A stretch of DNA of 38,624 nt from a virus (IMGVR_UViG_3300030060_004693:1-38624); one strand, 5' to 3'. Shown: positions 16,358 through 23,058, numbered from the stretch's first letter. Notes: generated by a model from the letters alone, not told the origin. Translations and numbers: made by a program.

Positions 16358-16560
16358 TGCGTTTCTCCTTTCAACTTGGCAAGTATTTCCGCCCTGCGCG
16401 TTTCCAATTCCTTTTGCCACGTATCCCATTTGTCTTGGGAATCCCCCCACACGTGGGCTTGTCCGCGCCTGAATGGCAAGGTGTTGGCCAGGTCGGTCTC
16501 AATGCCCTCAAGCTCATGCTCAAGTATTTCCGCTTCCTCCAGTTCCTTGTCCTTATCCAT
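16354..16560 (-). CDS. Small helical acidic protein (68 aa)
   Basis: The ATG at 16560 (MDKDKELEEAEILEHELEGI) has GGAGGAAACGAGCA upstream, inside the preceding gene. The sequence is highly charged with heptad spacing, so a short coiled coil is likely, and ends KLKGETQ. No family recognised. Confidence 0.6.
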   Translation of the reverse strand: MDKDKELEEAEILEHELEGIETDLANTLPFRRGQAHVWGDSQDKWDTWQKELETRRAEILAKLKGETQ

Positions 16561-16804
16561 TGCTCGTTTCCTCCTTGATGATTTGGTCAAGCTCGCCAAA
16601 GGTAATCCCGCCAACCAAACGCGCAAACGTCCGGGCATATGCGTCTCCCTTGTCTTCGGGTGCAGTCCATGATTGCGTTCGTTCCATTACGTGCGCTTGC
16701 GGATCAACGCCTTTCCCTATTGCTTCCCGCACAAGCATTCTAACGTTTTGATGCGTGGCAGGAAGCTTGCCCTCGTTTTGTTTCAATTCCTCATGTAATT
16801 TCAT
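16553..16804 (-). CDS. Hypothetical protein (83 aa)
   Basis: The ATG at 16804 is preceded by AAGGAC. The protein reads MKLHEELKQNEGKLPATHQN then VRMLVREAIGKG, and ends GGITFGELDQIIKEETSNG. It overlaps the next gene by eight bases. Family unknown; mostly helical. Confidence 0.6.
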   Translation of the reverse strand: MKLHEELKQNEGKLPATHQNVRMLVREAIGKGVDPQAHVMERTQSWTAPEDKGDAYARTFARLVGGITFGELDQIIKEETSNG

Positions 16805-16830
16805 AGTCCTTATTTTTCCTTAATCAGTTA

Positions 16831-17412
16831 TCAATGGTAGGAACTGCAATATTGCGGCTTGCCATCCCATTTTCTAAGAGATCCGCGCAAGGGTGAACAA
16901 ACGTATCCATCCGGTTGTACGGTCTTGCGAAATTCAACGCCCTTGAACTCGTTTCTCCTTGGTTGCGTGTACCCATAAGAACAATTCCCCGCATCGCTTG
17001 AATTTTCACGAATCGCACGCAACCATATTGATTTGCCCTTTACTTTGGTCACTTGAAACCAGTCAACGTTTGTCTGATCGTATCCCCAAGAATCAAAAAG
17101 CACGTCCCCAACCTCGAAATAATCTTTTGCGTCCGGGGATTTGCGGCTTTTCTTAGCGCAATTCTCTTTTAGAAATTCAACCTTTTCATTTACGAATTCG
17201 ATTCTCCTCTCAATGGTTTTGAAACGATAATAAAACCAAGGCTTCGAAGCGCTCCCTTTGAAACCCATCGCAACGCAATGAGTTGCAAATGCATGAGTCA
17301 ATACGATTAAATCGCAATCCTCGCGTTTCTCATATTCCCATCCCTGTTCAAGCAAGTATGCAATTTTTGCGTCCCTTGCTTCGATTCTTCCTTTTTTTGT
17401 TTTTGTACTCAT
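16831..17412 (-). CDS. Phage protein with SWGYDQTN domain (193 aa)
   Basis: The C-terminal half carries VGDVLFDSWGYDQTNVDWFQ, then VTKVKGKSIWLRAI and PLRGSLRKWDGKPQYCSSYH. From memory, this 'SWGYDQTN ... FYQV' block recurs in phage and plasmid accessory proteins of unknown function. The N-terminal ~70 residues (RIEARDAKIAYLLEQGWEYE) are a separate, poorly conserved domain. A short overlap-free spacer of 26 bases separates it from the downstream gene. A promoter may lie just upstream (17421-17449). Confidence 0.75.
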   Translation of the reverse strand: MSTKTKKGRIEARDAKIAYLLEQGWEYEKREDCDLIVLTHAFATHCVAMGFKGSASKPWFYYRFKTIERRIEFVNEKVEFLKENCAKKSRKSPDAKDYFEVGDVLFDSWGYDQTNVDWFQVTKVKGKSIWLRAIRENSSDAGNCSYGYTQPRRNEFKGVEFRKTVQPDGYVCSPLRGSLRKWDGKPQYCSSYH

Positions 17413-17420
17413 TAGTCCTT

Positions 17421-17449
17421 AATTTATTGTTTAGTCATTTAGCGTTCAA
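17421..17449 (-). promoter_or_regulatory. Possible internal promoter of the accessory operon
   Basis: On the minus strand GTTCAA (17444-17449) reads TTGAAC as -35 and AATTTA (17421-17426) reads TAAATT as -10, with 17 bases between. Transcription would start about two to three bases before the ATG at 17412, leaving the AAGGAC ribosome-binding site untranscribed, which argues against it unless translation is leaderless. Confidence 0.3.
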
Positions 17450-17462
17450 GCCCTTCCCTAAA

Positions 17463-17491
17463 CCCTCGCGAGGAATCGCACCCCGCGAGGG
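17463..17491 (-). terminator. Hairpin, possible attenuator between accessory genes
   Basis: CCCTCGCG (17463-17470) and CGCGAGGG (17484-17491) form a perfect eight-pair GC-rich stem with a 13-base loop. On the minus strand it follows the stop at 17515 and is followed by only three T (TTTAGGG), so it is a weak terminator or a processing/attenuation hairpin splitting the accessory operon in two. Confidence 0.5.
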
Positions 17492-17514
17492 CCGAGTTAG
17501 GACTGGAACAAAAG

Positions 17515-17763
17515 TTAGTTAGGTTGTTTCTCCTTGCGTGATCCCGTGTTCAGACGGATACGTCCCTTGCCCGCGAGGATTTCCTCAACCTCACCCTCAT
17601 GAAAAATGCCCGTCTTGAATAAGACATCATCGACGTTTCTCCTAAAATAAACCTTATGCATTCCATACATGCGAATGCCATTAATGTAATACGGGCTTTT
17701 ATGGATTACGTGCCAAAAGTTGCCGTCATAGTCTTTGATTTCTCCCTTGCTTTTTAGGCTCAT
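17515..17763 (-). CDS. Hypothetical protein (82 aa)
   Basis: The ATG at 17763 overlaps the stop of the upstream gene. The protein MSLKSKGEIKDYDGNFWHVI is basic with aromatic residues (HKSPYYINGIRMYGMHKVYF) and ends in a lysine- and arginine-rich tail. No family recognised. It is the last gene before the hairpin at 17463-17491. Confidence 0.6.
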   Translation of the reverse strand: MSLKSKGEIKDYDGNFWHVIHKSPYYINGIRMYGMHKVYFRRNVDDVLFKTGIFHEGEVEEILAGKGRIRLNTGSRKEKQPN

Positions 17764-18374
17764 CCTTCGTCCCCTCCGTCTACGTTGGCGAGTAGCTCGC
17801 GCAACTGGGCGAGTTGCTCATTCACTTGCTTATAGGATTCAACCTCGTAATCAGAGCAAAGTTCATGCGCTCCTTTCTCTTTCTGCAAGGTTTCAAGCAA
17901 GCCTTCAAACAACTTGCATTGAGCGAAAAGCTCAGGAGCGGACGCAATCAGTCGCGCGTTTGCTTGTTTCTCTTTCTCATCCTGCCCTGGTAAATCTATT
18001 GCTACCGCAACGGAAAAAATCGTCCCCCTAATGTAATCATAATTCATTACCTTCCACGGCCCAGGCGTAAAGCCCGCGCGTTTCCTCTTATCGCGGATCG
18101 CTCCGCGATCTCCGGTACGCGCTTCCCTCTCTCTTTCTCCTTTGTAATGCTTGCGAAAATCCTTTGCCTTGCCATCAATATGCGTTGAATCGTATTTGCT
18201 ACTCGTGAAATAGCACGCATTAGGAAACATAGCTTGGTAATCACAAGCAACGCGCTCAGCGCTAAAATAGTCATTGCAATGCGTTAGCAAATACCTTCTC
18301 CCGCGATATTCCGCGGTCACGTTTATACCAGTATAGGAATAAGTACGGGGCTTCAATTCTCTCAATGTGCTCAT
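17760..18374 (-). CDS. Phage protein with ANARLIASAPEL domain (204 aa)
   Basis: The middle FTPGPWKVMNYDYIRGTIFS leads to NARLIASAPELFAQCKLFEG. The 'TPGPW ... NARLIAxAPEL' pattern is a very common module of small phage proteins of unknown function. The N-terminal ~90 residues (TAEYRGRRYLLTHCNDYFSA) form another domain rich in Tyr and Arg. It sits in the middle of the overlapping minus-strand operon, with AAGGAGAAAGCGAGCG upstream as ribosome-binding site. Confidence 0.75.
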   Translation of the reverse strand: MSTLRELKPRTYSYTGINVTAEYRGRRYLLTHCNDYFSAERVACDYQAMFPNACYFTSSKYDSTHIDGKAKDFRKHYKGEREREARTGDRGAIRDKRKRAGFTPGPWKVMNYDYIRGTIFSVAVAIDLPGQDEKEKQANARLIASAPELFAQCKLFEGLLETLQKEKGAHELCSDYEVESYKQVNEQLAQLRELLANVDGGDEG

Positions 18375-18646
18375 CGCTCGCTTTCTCCTTTCTCAAAAAC
18401 TATCCCGATTACGTCTACGCAATCGCACGCTAGTCCAAACTCCGGATTGCTTGAAAAATACGGCTCGTTTGATTCGCCCGTCTCCTCATCGCTCTTTACG
18501 TTCCAAGCATCAATGCCTTTCTCGCGCTCCAAGAAAGCGTTTAAAGCGCTTTCATCTTCTTTCTCTAGATCGCTATAGTCTCCATTGATTAACGCGCTCA
18601 GAGCGTAGCTGGGGAAAGTATATTCAAATTCATGTTTAATTCTCAT
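18371..18646 (-). CDS. Small phage accessory protein (91 aa)
   Basis: The protein reads FEYTFPSYALSALINGDYSD followed by an acidic helix, LEKEDESALNAFLERE, a pattern of a small phage/plasmid family of unknown role (the 'ALINGDxSxL' type). An upstream AAAGGAGAATCTTACTA is the ribosome-binding site. It ends VFEKGESER, the KGE codons overlapping the Shine-Dalgarno of the next gene. Confidence 0.65.
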   Translation of the reverse strand: MRIKHEFEYTFPSYALSALINGDYSDLEKEDESALNAFLEREKGIDAWNVKSDEETGESNEPYFSSNPEFGLACDCVDVIGIVFEKGESER

Positions 18647-18930
18647 TAGTAAGATTCTCCTTTGCTTTCCAGTATGTCCCTGACGCGAATAAGTACTTTG
18701 CCAAATTGCAAAACTTCATTGCTAGGCAATTCCATTTCTTTAAGCGCTTGGAATACGTAACTTTCCTCATCCGCGCCAAATGGACTAGGCTTGAATTGCC
18801 ATTCATCCGGTACGCATTCGTCAGTTTCAAAGGTGAGATAATCTGCAATCGCAAAAAGCCATTGCATGACGTTTCCCCAGTTGTCTCCGTCATTGGTAAG
18901 TTTAAACTCGTTTTTTAAATCAACGTTCAT
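18646..18930 (-). CDS. Hypothetical protein (94 aa)
   Basis: MNVDLKNEFKLTNDGDNWGN leads an acidic, mostly helical protein with VMQWLFAIADYLTF as its hydrophobic core and CVPDEWQFKPSPFGADEESY as a conserved-looking loop. Its ATG overlaps the previous stop region and its stop touches the next start. No family recognised. Confidence 0.6.
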   Translation of the reverse strand: MNVDLKNEFKLTNDGDNWGNVMQWLFAIADYLTFETDECVPDEWQFKPSPFGADEESYVFQALKEMELPSNEVLQFGKVLIRVRDILESKGESY

Positions 18931-19199
18931 AGCTCGCTTTCTCCTTTCTCAAATACGTTAAGAATCATGCTCACAAGACGTTGCTTCAAATCTCTCACGT
19001 AATTAAGCGCGTCCACGGGTTCGCCTATATCAAGATCACGTCTTGCAATATGTCCGCGCTGGATCTCTTCGGATATCCTTTGCGCAATCGCGTCCACGCT
19101 TATTGTTCGGTTGTCACTTAAGAACATCAAACAATCTGTATTCTCTTCAATCCACGCTTGCGCGTCTTCAATCGTTAATTCTGGTTTTAAATCAGTCAT
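18927..19199 (-). CDS. Hypothetical protein (90 aa)
   Basis: MTDLKPELTIEDAQAWIEEN starts an acidic helical protein that contains DAIAQRISEEIQRGHIARRD. The ribosome-binding site is AAAGGAG inside the upstream 30-residue ORF. It ends FEKGESEL, again the SD of the following gene. No family recognised. Confidence 0.6.
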   Translation of the reverse strand: MTDLKPELTIEDAQAWIEENTDCLMFLSDNRTISVDAIAQRISEEIQRGHIARRDLDIGEPVDALNYVRDLKQRLVSMILNVFEKGESEL

Positions 19200-19204
19200 C
19201 AGTA

Positions 19205-19297
19205 TTAGTCTCCTTTATTGTTATCGCTTAGTATATCCACATGCATCACGTACAAAGCGTAGAGCATAGGTAGCAAAATCAAAATGTCGTAGCTCAT
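19205..19297 (-). CDS. 30-aa membrane peptide
   Basis: The ATG at 19297 overlaps the stop of the 123-aa gene (ATGA). The peptide MSYDILILLPMLYALYVMHV is almost entirely hydrophobic and ends DNNKGD, with the KGD codons forming the AAAGGAG ribosome-binding site of the next gene. Too short to predict a function beyond a transmembrane segment. Confidence 0.5.
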   Translation of the reverse strand: MSYDILILLPMLYALYVMHVDILSDNNKGD

Positions 19298-19665
19298 GAC
19301 AAATCCGGCGCAAGGATTCCATAGCCTCCCCAGTCTCTCTCGATCTCAAGCTTTCTTTCCTTTACGCTTTCGCTCTCAATCTTCAAAGCGTATCCTCTAG
19401 GGTCTCCGTTCACGTAAAACTCGTTCGGGTCTTTGGGGTTGAGCAAAGCAATTAGCTTGCCCACGATATCAAGACCGATTTCTTCCCATTGCTCCCAATC
19501 CATAAATCCGTTGCAGTGATCGGTTGACGCGCCATGCGCTTTAACTTCAAGCCTTCTAAGCTTCTTGCAAAGCTTTATCGGGTCTTGCTCCTTTGCGTCA
19601 GGGTATGCACGCAAAAGGTCTTTGCCATGCGCAAGAATGCGCTCCTTTAGTTTTCCTTGATTCAT
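19294..19665 (-). CDS. Phage protein with DWGGYGILAP end, first gene of accessory operon (123 aa)
   Basis: The segments DPIKLCKKLRRLEVKAHGAS, VNGDPRGYALKIESE and RDWGGYGILAPDL are hallmarks of a phage protein family of unknown function seen in many early accessory regions. AAGGAG lies about 10 bases before the ATG at 19665. A promoter match lies at 19764-19792, about 92 bases of leader upstream of this start, so this gene is the head of the twelve-gene operon. Confidence 0.75.
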   Translation of the reverse strand: MNQGKLKERILAHGKDLLRAYPDAKEQDPIKLCKKLRRLEVKAHGASTDHCNGFMDWEQWEEIGLDIVGKLIALLNPKDPNEFYVNGDPRGYALKIESESVKERKLEIERDWGGYGILAPDLS

Positions 19666-19763
19666 TTTGTTCTAGTCTCCTTGGTTTAGTTTAAGATTTG
19701 CGAAAGTTAGACCCTCGCTTTGTGGAATCAATATCGTCTTTTCATGTCGCTCTGTAAAGCAAA

Positions 19764-19792
19764 AAGATAAATTATTTTCAAAAAACTTTCAA
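19764..19792 (-). promoter_or_regulatory. Promoter of minus-strand accessory operon
   Basis: Read on the minus strand, TTGAAA (19787-19792) is the -35 box and TATCTT (19764-19769) the -10, separated by exactly 17 A/T-rich bases. The predicted start near 19757 gives a ~92-base leader before the first gene at 19665. Three AAACCTTGC repeats lie just behind it and may be regulator sites. Confidence 0.55.
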
Positions 19793-19837
19793 AACCCGCA
19801 TACCTATCACGATTGCGAGCGAAAAAAAATTTGCACG

Positions 19838-19911
19838 AAACCTTGCGAAAAACAAAACTCTCTGAAAACCAAGGCAAAACAAGCTCGCAAACCTTGCCAC
19901 GAAAACCTTGC
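19838..19911. repeat. Three direct AAACCTTGC repeats beside the accessory promoter
   Basis: AAACCTTGC occurs at 19838-19846, 19889-19897 and 19903-19911. The last two are 14 bases apart. They lie 46-119 bases behind the -35 box of the minus-strand promoter. Such short repeats could be operator sites or origin iterons. Their spacing is irregular, so chance is possible. Confidence 0.4.
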
Positions 19912-20096
19912 AAACCATTCAGGAAAGCATGACCAAAGCGCGACCAGGTAAGCAAGGAAGGGAACAAACGCAAAGGAGCAACCAAGCAAAACATATCATC
20001 ATATCAGCATGCGTTGATGCGTAGCCAATGCATTTCGAGGAGGAATAGGAAAAATACAATATGAAAAAAGAAGCGCAAAAAATACAATCCGGATAA

Positions 20097-20213
20097 ATGG
20101 CAAGATCCGCAAATATTCGCAAAGCTCGCCAAGCAAATTCCCGCCAATTCGCAAACCGTGCAAGCGTGGCCCGCAAACCTAAGCGAGTTAGCGCAAGACA
20201 ATTAGTCTATTGA
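20097..20213 (+). CDS. Possible 38-aa basic peptide in control region
   Basis: ATG at 20097 directly follows a TAA. The peptide reads MARSANIRKARQANSRQFAN then RASVARKPKRV, very rich in Arg, Ala, Ser and Lys as in small nucleic-acid-binding peptides. It is the last of a chain of four tiny overlapping ORFs (19929-20213), and a + strand terminator exists at 20440. Against it: no clear ribosome-binding site of its own and no recognised family. A non-coding RNA is an alternative. Confidence 0.25.
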   Translation: MARSANIRKARQANSRQFANRASVARKPKRVSARQLVY

Positions 20214-20230
20214 TTTTAGACCGCGCGCCT

Positions 20231-20288
20231 GGGGGGGCGGGGGCGCGTGCGTGCGGGCGCGTTCTTTCTATATTATCATCACCCCCCC
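20231..20288. other. G-run / C-run element in control region
   Basis: Seven G at 20231-20237 are followed by further G tracts and, 44 bases on, seven C at 20282-20288. The + strand could form a G-quadruplex or a G7/C7 stem enclosing a GC-rich loop. This block is much richer in G+C than its flanks and codes for nothing convincing. It may mark an origin or regulatory boundary. Confidence 0.4.
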
Positions 20289-20300
20289 TACTATTTTTTT

Positions 20301-20347
20301 CGCACTATCGCTCCTTGCGTATTCGCACTATCGCCCCTTTGCGTATT
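20301..20347. repeat. Two ~24-bp direct repeats with a degenerate third
   Basis: CGCACTATCGCTCCTTGCGT plus ATT at 20301-20323 is followed at 20324-20347 by CGCACTATCGCCCCTTTGCG plus TATT; 20348-20366 carries a degraded third copy ending TTTGCCCCTTTG. Contiguous units of this length are typical of iterons or operator arrays. No ORF uses them. Confidence 0.55.
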
Positions 20348-20439
20348 CGAGTCTTTGCCCCTTTGTTGTTTTCGGGCTTGCGCGAAGCGTCCTGCCATGG
20401 TTTGATGTCCTCGGAAAACCTCTTAGTTTTTCTATTTAT

Positions 20440-20476
20440 AGCTCGCTTGGAATTGCCGTTCCTTGCGAGCTTTTTT
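20440..20476 (+). terminator. Rho-independent terminator, + strand
   Basis: AGCTCGC (20440-20446) pairs with GCGAGCT (20465-20471); after a TT/TT internal loop, GGAA pairs with TTCC around a six-base loop. Six T follow (20471-20476). The orientation shows that some + strand transcript from the 19.8-20.4 kb region is ended here, although no solid gene is known there. Confidence 0.7.
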
Positions 20477-20500
20477 GTTTGGCTTATTCTTTGTGGTTCG

Positions 20501-21106
20501 TTATTTCTCGCTATCTTGCATGGAGGGTTTCCATATCTTGTACCCTGCGTGTTGTACGATTTCTTTGCATAGGTCTATGAATTCCTCATCCGTCAGGTGA
20601 CCCTTTGCCTGGTTTGCGTCCGTGCATAGTAGTTGTAAGTTGTTTATGGTATTGTCTCCGCCCCGAGCAATGGGGACTCGATGGTCGTATTGGTAGTCCT
20701 CGGGGTTGTTCCATTGTAGTGGTCTTCCTGTTAGTGCGCATTGGAAATGATCTCCGTACTTTGCATGTACGTCCTTGTAATTGAAAGTCATTGTCTTTTG
20801 GAACTGGTGAGCTTTTTGTGATATTGCCTTTGTTGTTTGTCTATGGGTCTTGTGCTGATACCAGGGAGGTTTGTTTGGTGATGGTGTTCTTGGGTTTCTA
20901 AAGTGCCATACTCTCTTTACGTGTATGAGTGTTGGGTTTTCCTCTCTTTGTTTTGCCTCTCTGTCTCTGACCTTCTTCTTTCCGCCCGGGGATAGATGGT
21001 ATGAGATTGTGGATTTGGAGCAATTTAGGAGGTTTTGTATCTTATCGTATGAATACCCTTGCTCACGCAGGGCGATTATTCTTGGCCCGAGGGAGGGCTT
21101 GGGCAT
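20501..21106 (-). CDS. HNH endonuclease with N-terminal helix-turn-helix (201 aa)
   Basis: The C-terminal domain CALTGRPLQWNNPEDYQYDH followed by VPIARGGDNTINNLQLLC is a complete HNH fold, with the DH pair, the central N and the terminal cysteines for metal. The N-terminus IIALREQGYSYDKIQNLLNC with SKSTISYHL is a resolvase-type HTH that would give site recognition. HNH proteins beside terminase genes assist headful or cos packaging in several phages. It is coupled by ATGA to the 173-aa gene upstream. A free-standing homing endonuclease is the other option. Confidence 0.85.
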   Translation of the reverse strand: MPKPSLGPRIIALREQGYSYDKIQNLLNCSKSTISYHLSPGGKKKVRDREAKQREENPTLIHVKRVWHFRNPRTPSPNKPPWYQHKTHRQTTKAISQKAHQFQKTMTFNYKDVHAKYGDHFQCALTGRPLQWNNPEDYQYDHRVPIARGGDNTINNLQLLCTDANQAKGHLTDEEFIDLCKEIVQHAGYKIWKPSMQDSEK

Positions 21107-21627
21107 CAGCTATCGGGTTTTATGTCCACGACTTTTTGTTCGGAAGCTTCGGTTGGTTGTTCTTTTACTGTCTTTGACGCTCCCTTTAGTATCTGAGCTA
21201 CTTTGTCGGGTGACATGTCTGAAGCTCCTAGTGTGACGTTTGCCGATGCGGTGATGTTTGAGGGTCTGCCTGATACGGTGAGGAACTTGTCCATGACTAT
21301 GGAAACTGCGTATGCGAGGTTTTGCGGGGGTATGTCATCCAGTTTCGAGTGCAGGGTGTTTAGGGAGTCGGCCACCATGTTCGAGAGTTTCGAGTTCACT
21401 TGATTGAGGAACTCCTGTTCTGTCATGTCTAGGCGGTATCTCAGGAAGTTCGCTACTGCGTTTTTGAGTTTGGGATCTGCCTTTGCTATCTTGCGGGCTT
21501 CTGCCTCTGCATTTGATTGTTTTGAAGCGATCTTGGCAGCTGATTTGATTATGTTGTTCTTTGTCATATCGTCACAAAACCCTCTTACTGAGTTTGGTTT
21601 TTTTCGTCTTCTGTATATGCGGGGCAT
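21106..21627 (-). CDS. Small terminase subunit candidate (173 aa)
   Basis: The segment IPPQNLAYAVSIVMDKFLTV is like the 'IPPxDLAxALGILxDK' helix of proteins found next to phage terminases, and the rest is helical and acidic. The start is unclear: ATG at 21627 has no ribosome-binding site; ATG at 21567 (MTKNNIIKSAAKI) is an alternative. It shares an operon with the HNH endonuclease, a frequent terminase partner, but lies on the opposite strand and ~3.6 kb from the large subunit. A DNA-binding packaging role is inferred, not proved. Confidence 0.5.
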   Translation of the reverse strand: MPRIYRRRKKPNSVRGFCDDMTKNNIIKSAAKIASKQSNAEAEARKIAKADPKLKNAVANFLRYRLDMTEQEFLNQVNSKLSNMVADSLNTLHSKLDDIPPQNLAYAVSIVMDKFLTVSGRPSNITASANVTLGASDMSPDKVAQILKGASKTVKEQPTEASEQKVVDIKPDS

Positions 21628-21685
21628 CTTTTTTTGTTAATTGTCATATTTTTATTGACTATGCAATTAAAAAGCGTAGGGATGC

Positions 21686-22132
21686 ATGCGGATGAAGATT
21701 GAAGTGGCTAGTGAGATTTTGGAGAAGAGCGGGATAAGTAGGGATGAATTTGCGAGTATGGTTGGCGTGAAGAGTACTTCCATGCGTATGACTTTTTACA
21801 ATGGACGGTTCAGCAAGAAAGCGGTTGCCCGTCTCGAATTGCTTGCGGAAGACTTGGGTATGGATTTGGAAGGTGGTCAGGAGGAAGCTCGGGACGTGAA
21901 GGAAGGGATGATTAGGCAGAGTATGGGCGAACCGAGGGAGCGCATGGGAGTTGTTTATTCATTGCCTAGAAATCCGTATTTGCGACTTGTTGAGTTTGAG
22001 GATGGTACGCATGGGAAGTTTCGTGCTAAGGAGGGCAGATTCGGATTGGGTAGTCGTGTTAGGTTGAAGAAGGGCGAGGGTGGACTTTGGGAGTTATGCG
22101 GTGAGTATGACAGGAAGGATCGGTTGGTATGA
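21686..22132 (+). CDS. HTH regulator, possible phage repressor or early activator (148 aa)
   Basis: Residues 5-60 (ASEILEKSGISRDEFASMVG then KSTSMRMTFYNGRFS and ARLELLAEDLGMDL) look like an XRE-type five-helix HTH. The C-terminal part, with LVEFEDGTHGKFRAKEGRFG, is beta-rich. A TTGACT at 21655-21660 with a poor -10 may be the promoter. The ATG six bases downstream (21692) is an alternative. It is the first gene of the + strand methyltransferase/terminase operon and the best candidate for the master regulator. Its stop overlaps the methyltransferase start. Confidence 0.6.
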   Translation: MRMKIEVASEILEKSGISRDEFASMVGVKSTSMRMTFYNGRFSKKAVARLELLAEDLGMDLEGGQEEARDVKEGMIRQSMGEPRERMGVVYSLPRNPYLRLVEFEDGTHGKFRAKEGRFGLGSRVRLKKGEGGLWELCGEYDRKDRLV

Positions 22133-23058
22133 ACTATAAGGTATTGCAGGGCGATTGCATAGAGTCGCTAAAGACTTTGGGTGACGAGTCTATAAATTGT
22201 TGCGTTACTTCACCACCATATTGGGGGTTGAGGGACTATGGTGAAACTAACCAACTCGGACTCGAAGAAACTCCTGAAGAATACGTTGCAAATATGGTCA
22301 AGGTATTTTCCGAGGTTAAGCGTGTGCTTACCAAGGATGGTACGCTTTGGCTTAACCTTGGAGACTCCTATGCGGGAAACTGCTCACGAACAAGCACGGG
22401 AAGGCAAGGGATGGGAGATGCGAGGGAAGGTATTTATACCAAGGGAGGAGAAGGTTTGAAAGCAAAGGATTTGGTTGGTATCCCATGGAGAGTCGCCTTC
22501 GCATTACAGGCGGATGGTTGGTATTTGAGGCAGGATATTATTTGGCACAAGCCCAACCCTATGCCTGAGAGCGTTACTGATAGATGTACCAAGTCCCATG
22601 AATATATCTTTTTGCTTAGTAAGTCCTCAAAGTATTACTACGACAATGAGGCGATAAAAGAGAAAGCACAAACAAACGGAGAGCGCCCAACACTAGAAGA
22701 GAGATACGCCAAGGGAGAACCAAAGAGGCACGGTTTGGCTGGAGCTTCGGCTTGCGGCGCGGGCGGGTTTGGCGTATCAGAAGACGGAACACGCAACAAA
22801 CGATCCGTATGGACGGTCAATACCAAGCCATATAAAGAGGCGCACTTTGCTACTTTTCCTAAAAAGCTTATTCGTCCGTGCATACAGGCAGGATGCCCAA
22901 AAGGCGGAGTCGTGCTTGATCCGTTTGGCGGAAGTGGGACAACCGCAGAAGTTGCGAACGGACTTGGCAGGGATGCCATTCTATGCGAGTTAAACCCAGA
23001 ATATTGTGAGTTGATTAAAAAAAGGTTGTTGCTTACGCAAATGGAGATGTTTGCTTAA
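22129..23058 (+). CDS. DNA methyltransferase, N4-cytosine / N6-adenine class (309 aa)
   Basis: The catalytic motif CCVTSPPYWGLRDYG (TSPPYW at 27-32) and the SAM-binding motif LDPFGGSGTTAEVANG (DPFGGSGT at 264-271) are in the order of beta-class amino-methyltransferases. SPPYW favours N4-cytosine, though N6-adenine enzymes of this group exist. No restriction gene is adjacent, so it is an orphan that probably protects phage DNA or marks replication and packaging. It starts with an ATGA overlap and the next gene follows directly. Confidence 0.92.
   Translation: MNYKVLQGDCIESLKTLGDESINCCVTSPPYWGLRDYGETNQLGLEETPEEYVANMVKVFSEVKRVLTKDGTLWLNLGDSYAGNCSRTSTGRQGMGDAREGIYTKGGEGLKAKDLVGIPWRVAFALQADGWYLRQDIIWHKPNPMPESVTDRCTKSHEYIFLLSKSSKYYYDNEAIKEKAQTNGERPTLEERYAKGEPKRHGLAGASACGAGGFGVSEDGTRNKRSVWTVNTKPYKEAHFATFPKKLIRPCIQAGCPKGGVVLDPFGGSGTTAEVANGLGRDAILCELNPEYCELIKKRLLLTQMEMFA

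Noticed and set aside
19728-20201. Minus-strand ORFs of 88, 85 and 65 codons in the control region
   Set aside because: Phe/Cys/Leu-rich composition is the mirror of an A-rich strand, and they lack ribosome-binding sites; the first also covers the promoter.
20210-20572. Long + strand ORF (120 aa) and its 109-aa neighbour through the repeats and terminator
   Set aside because: They run through the G/C block, the repeats and a strong terminator, have odd Leu/Phe/Ser composition and no ribosome-binding site.
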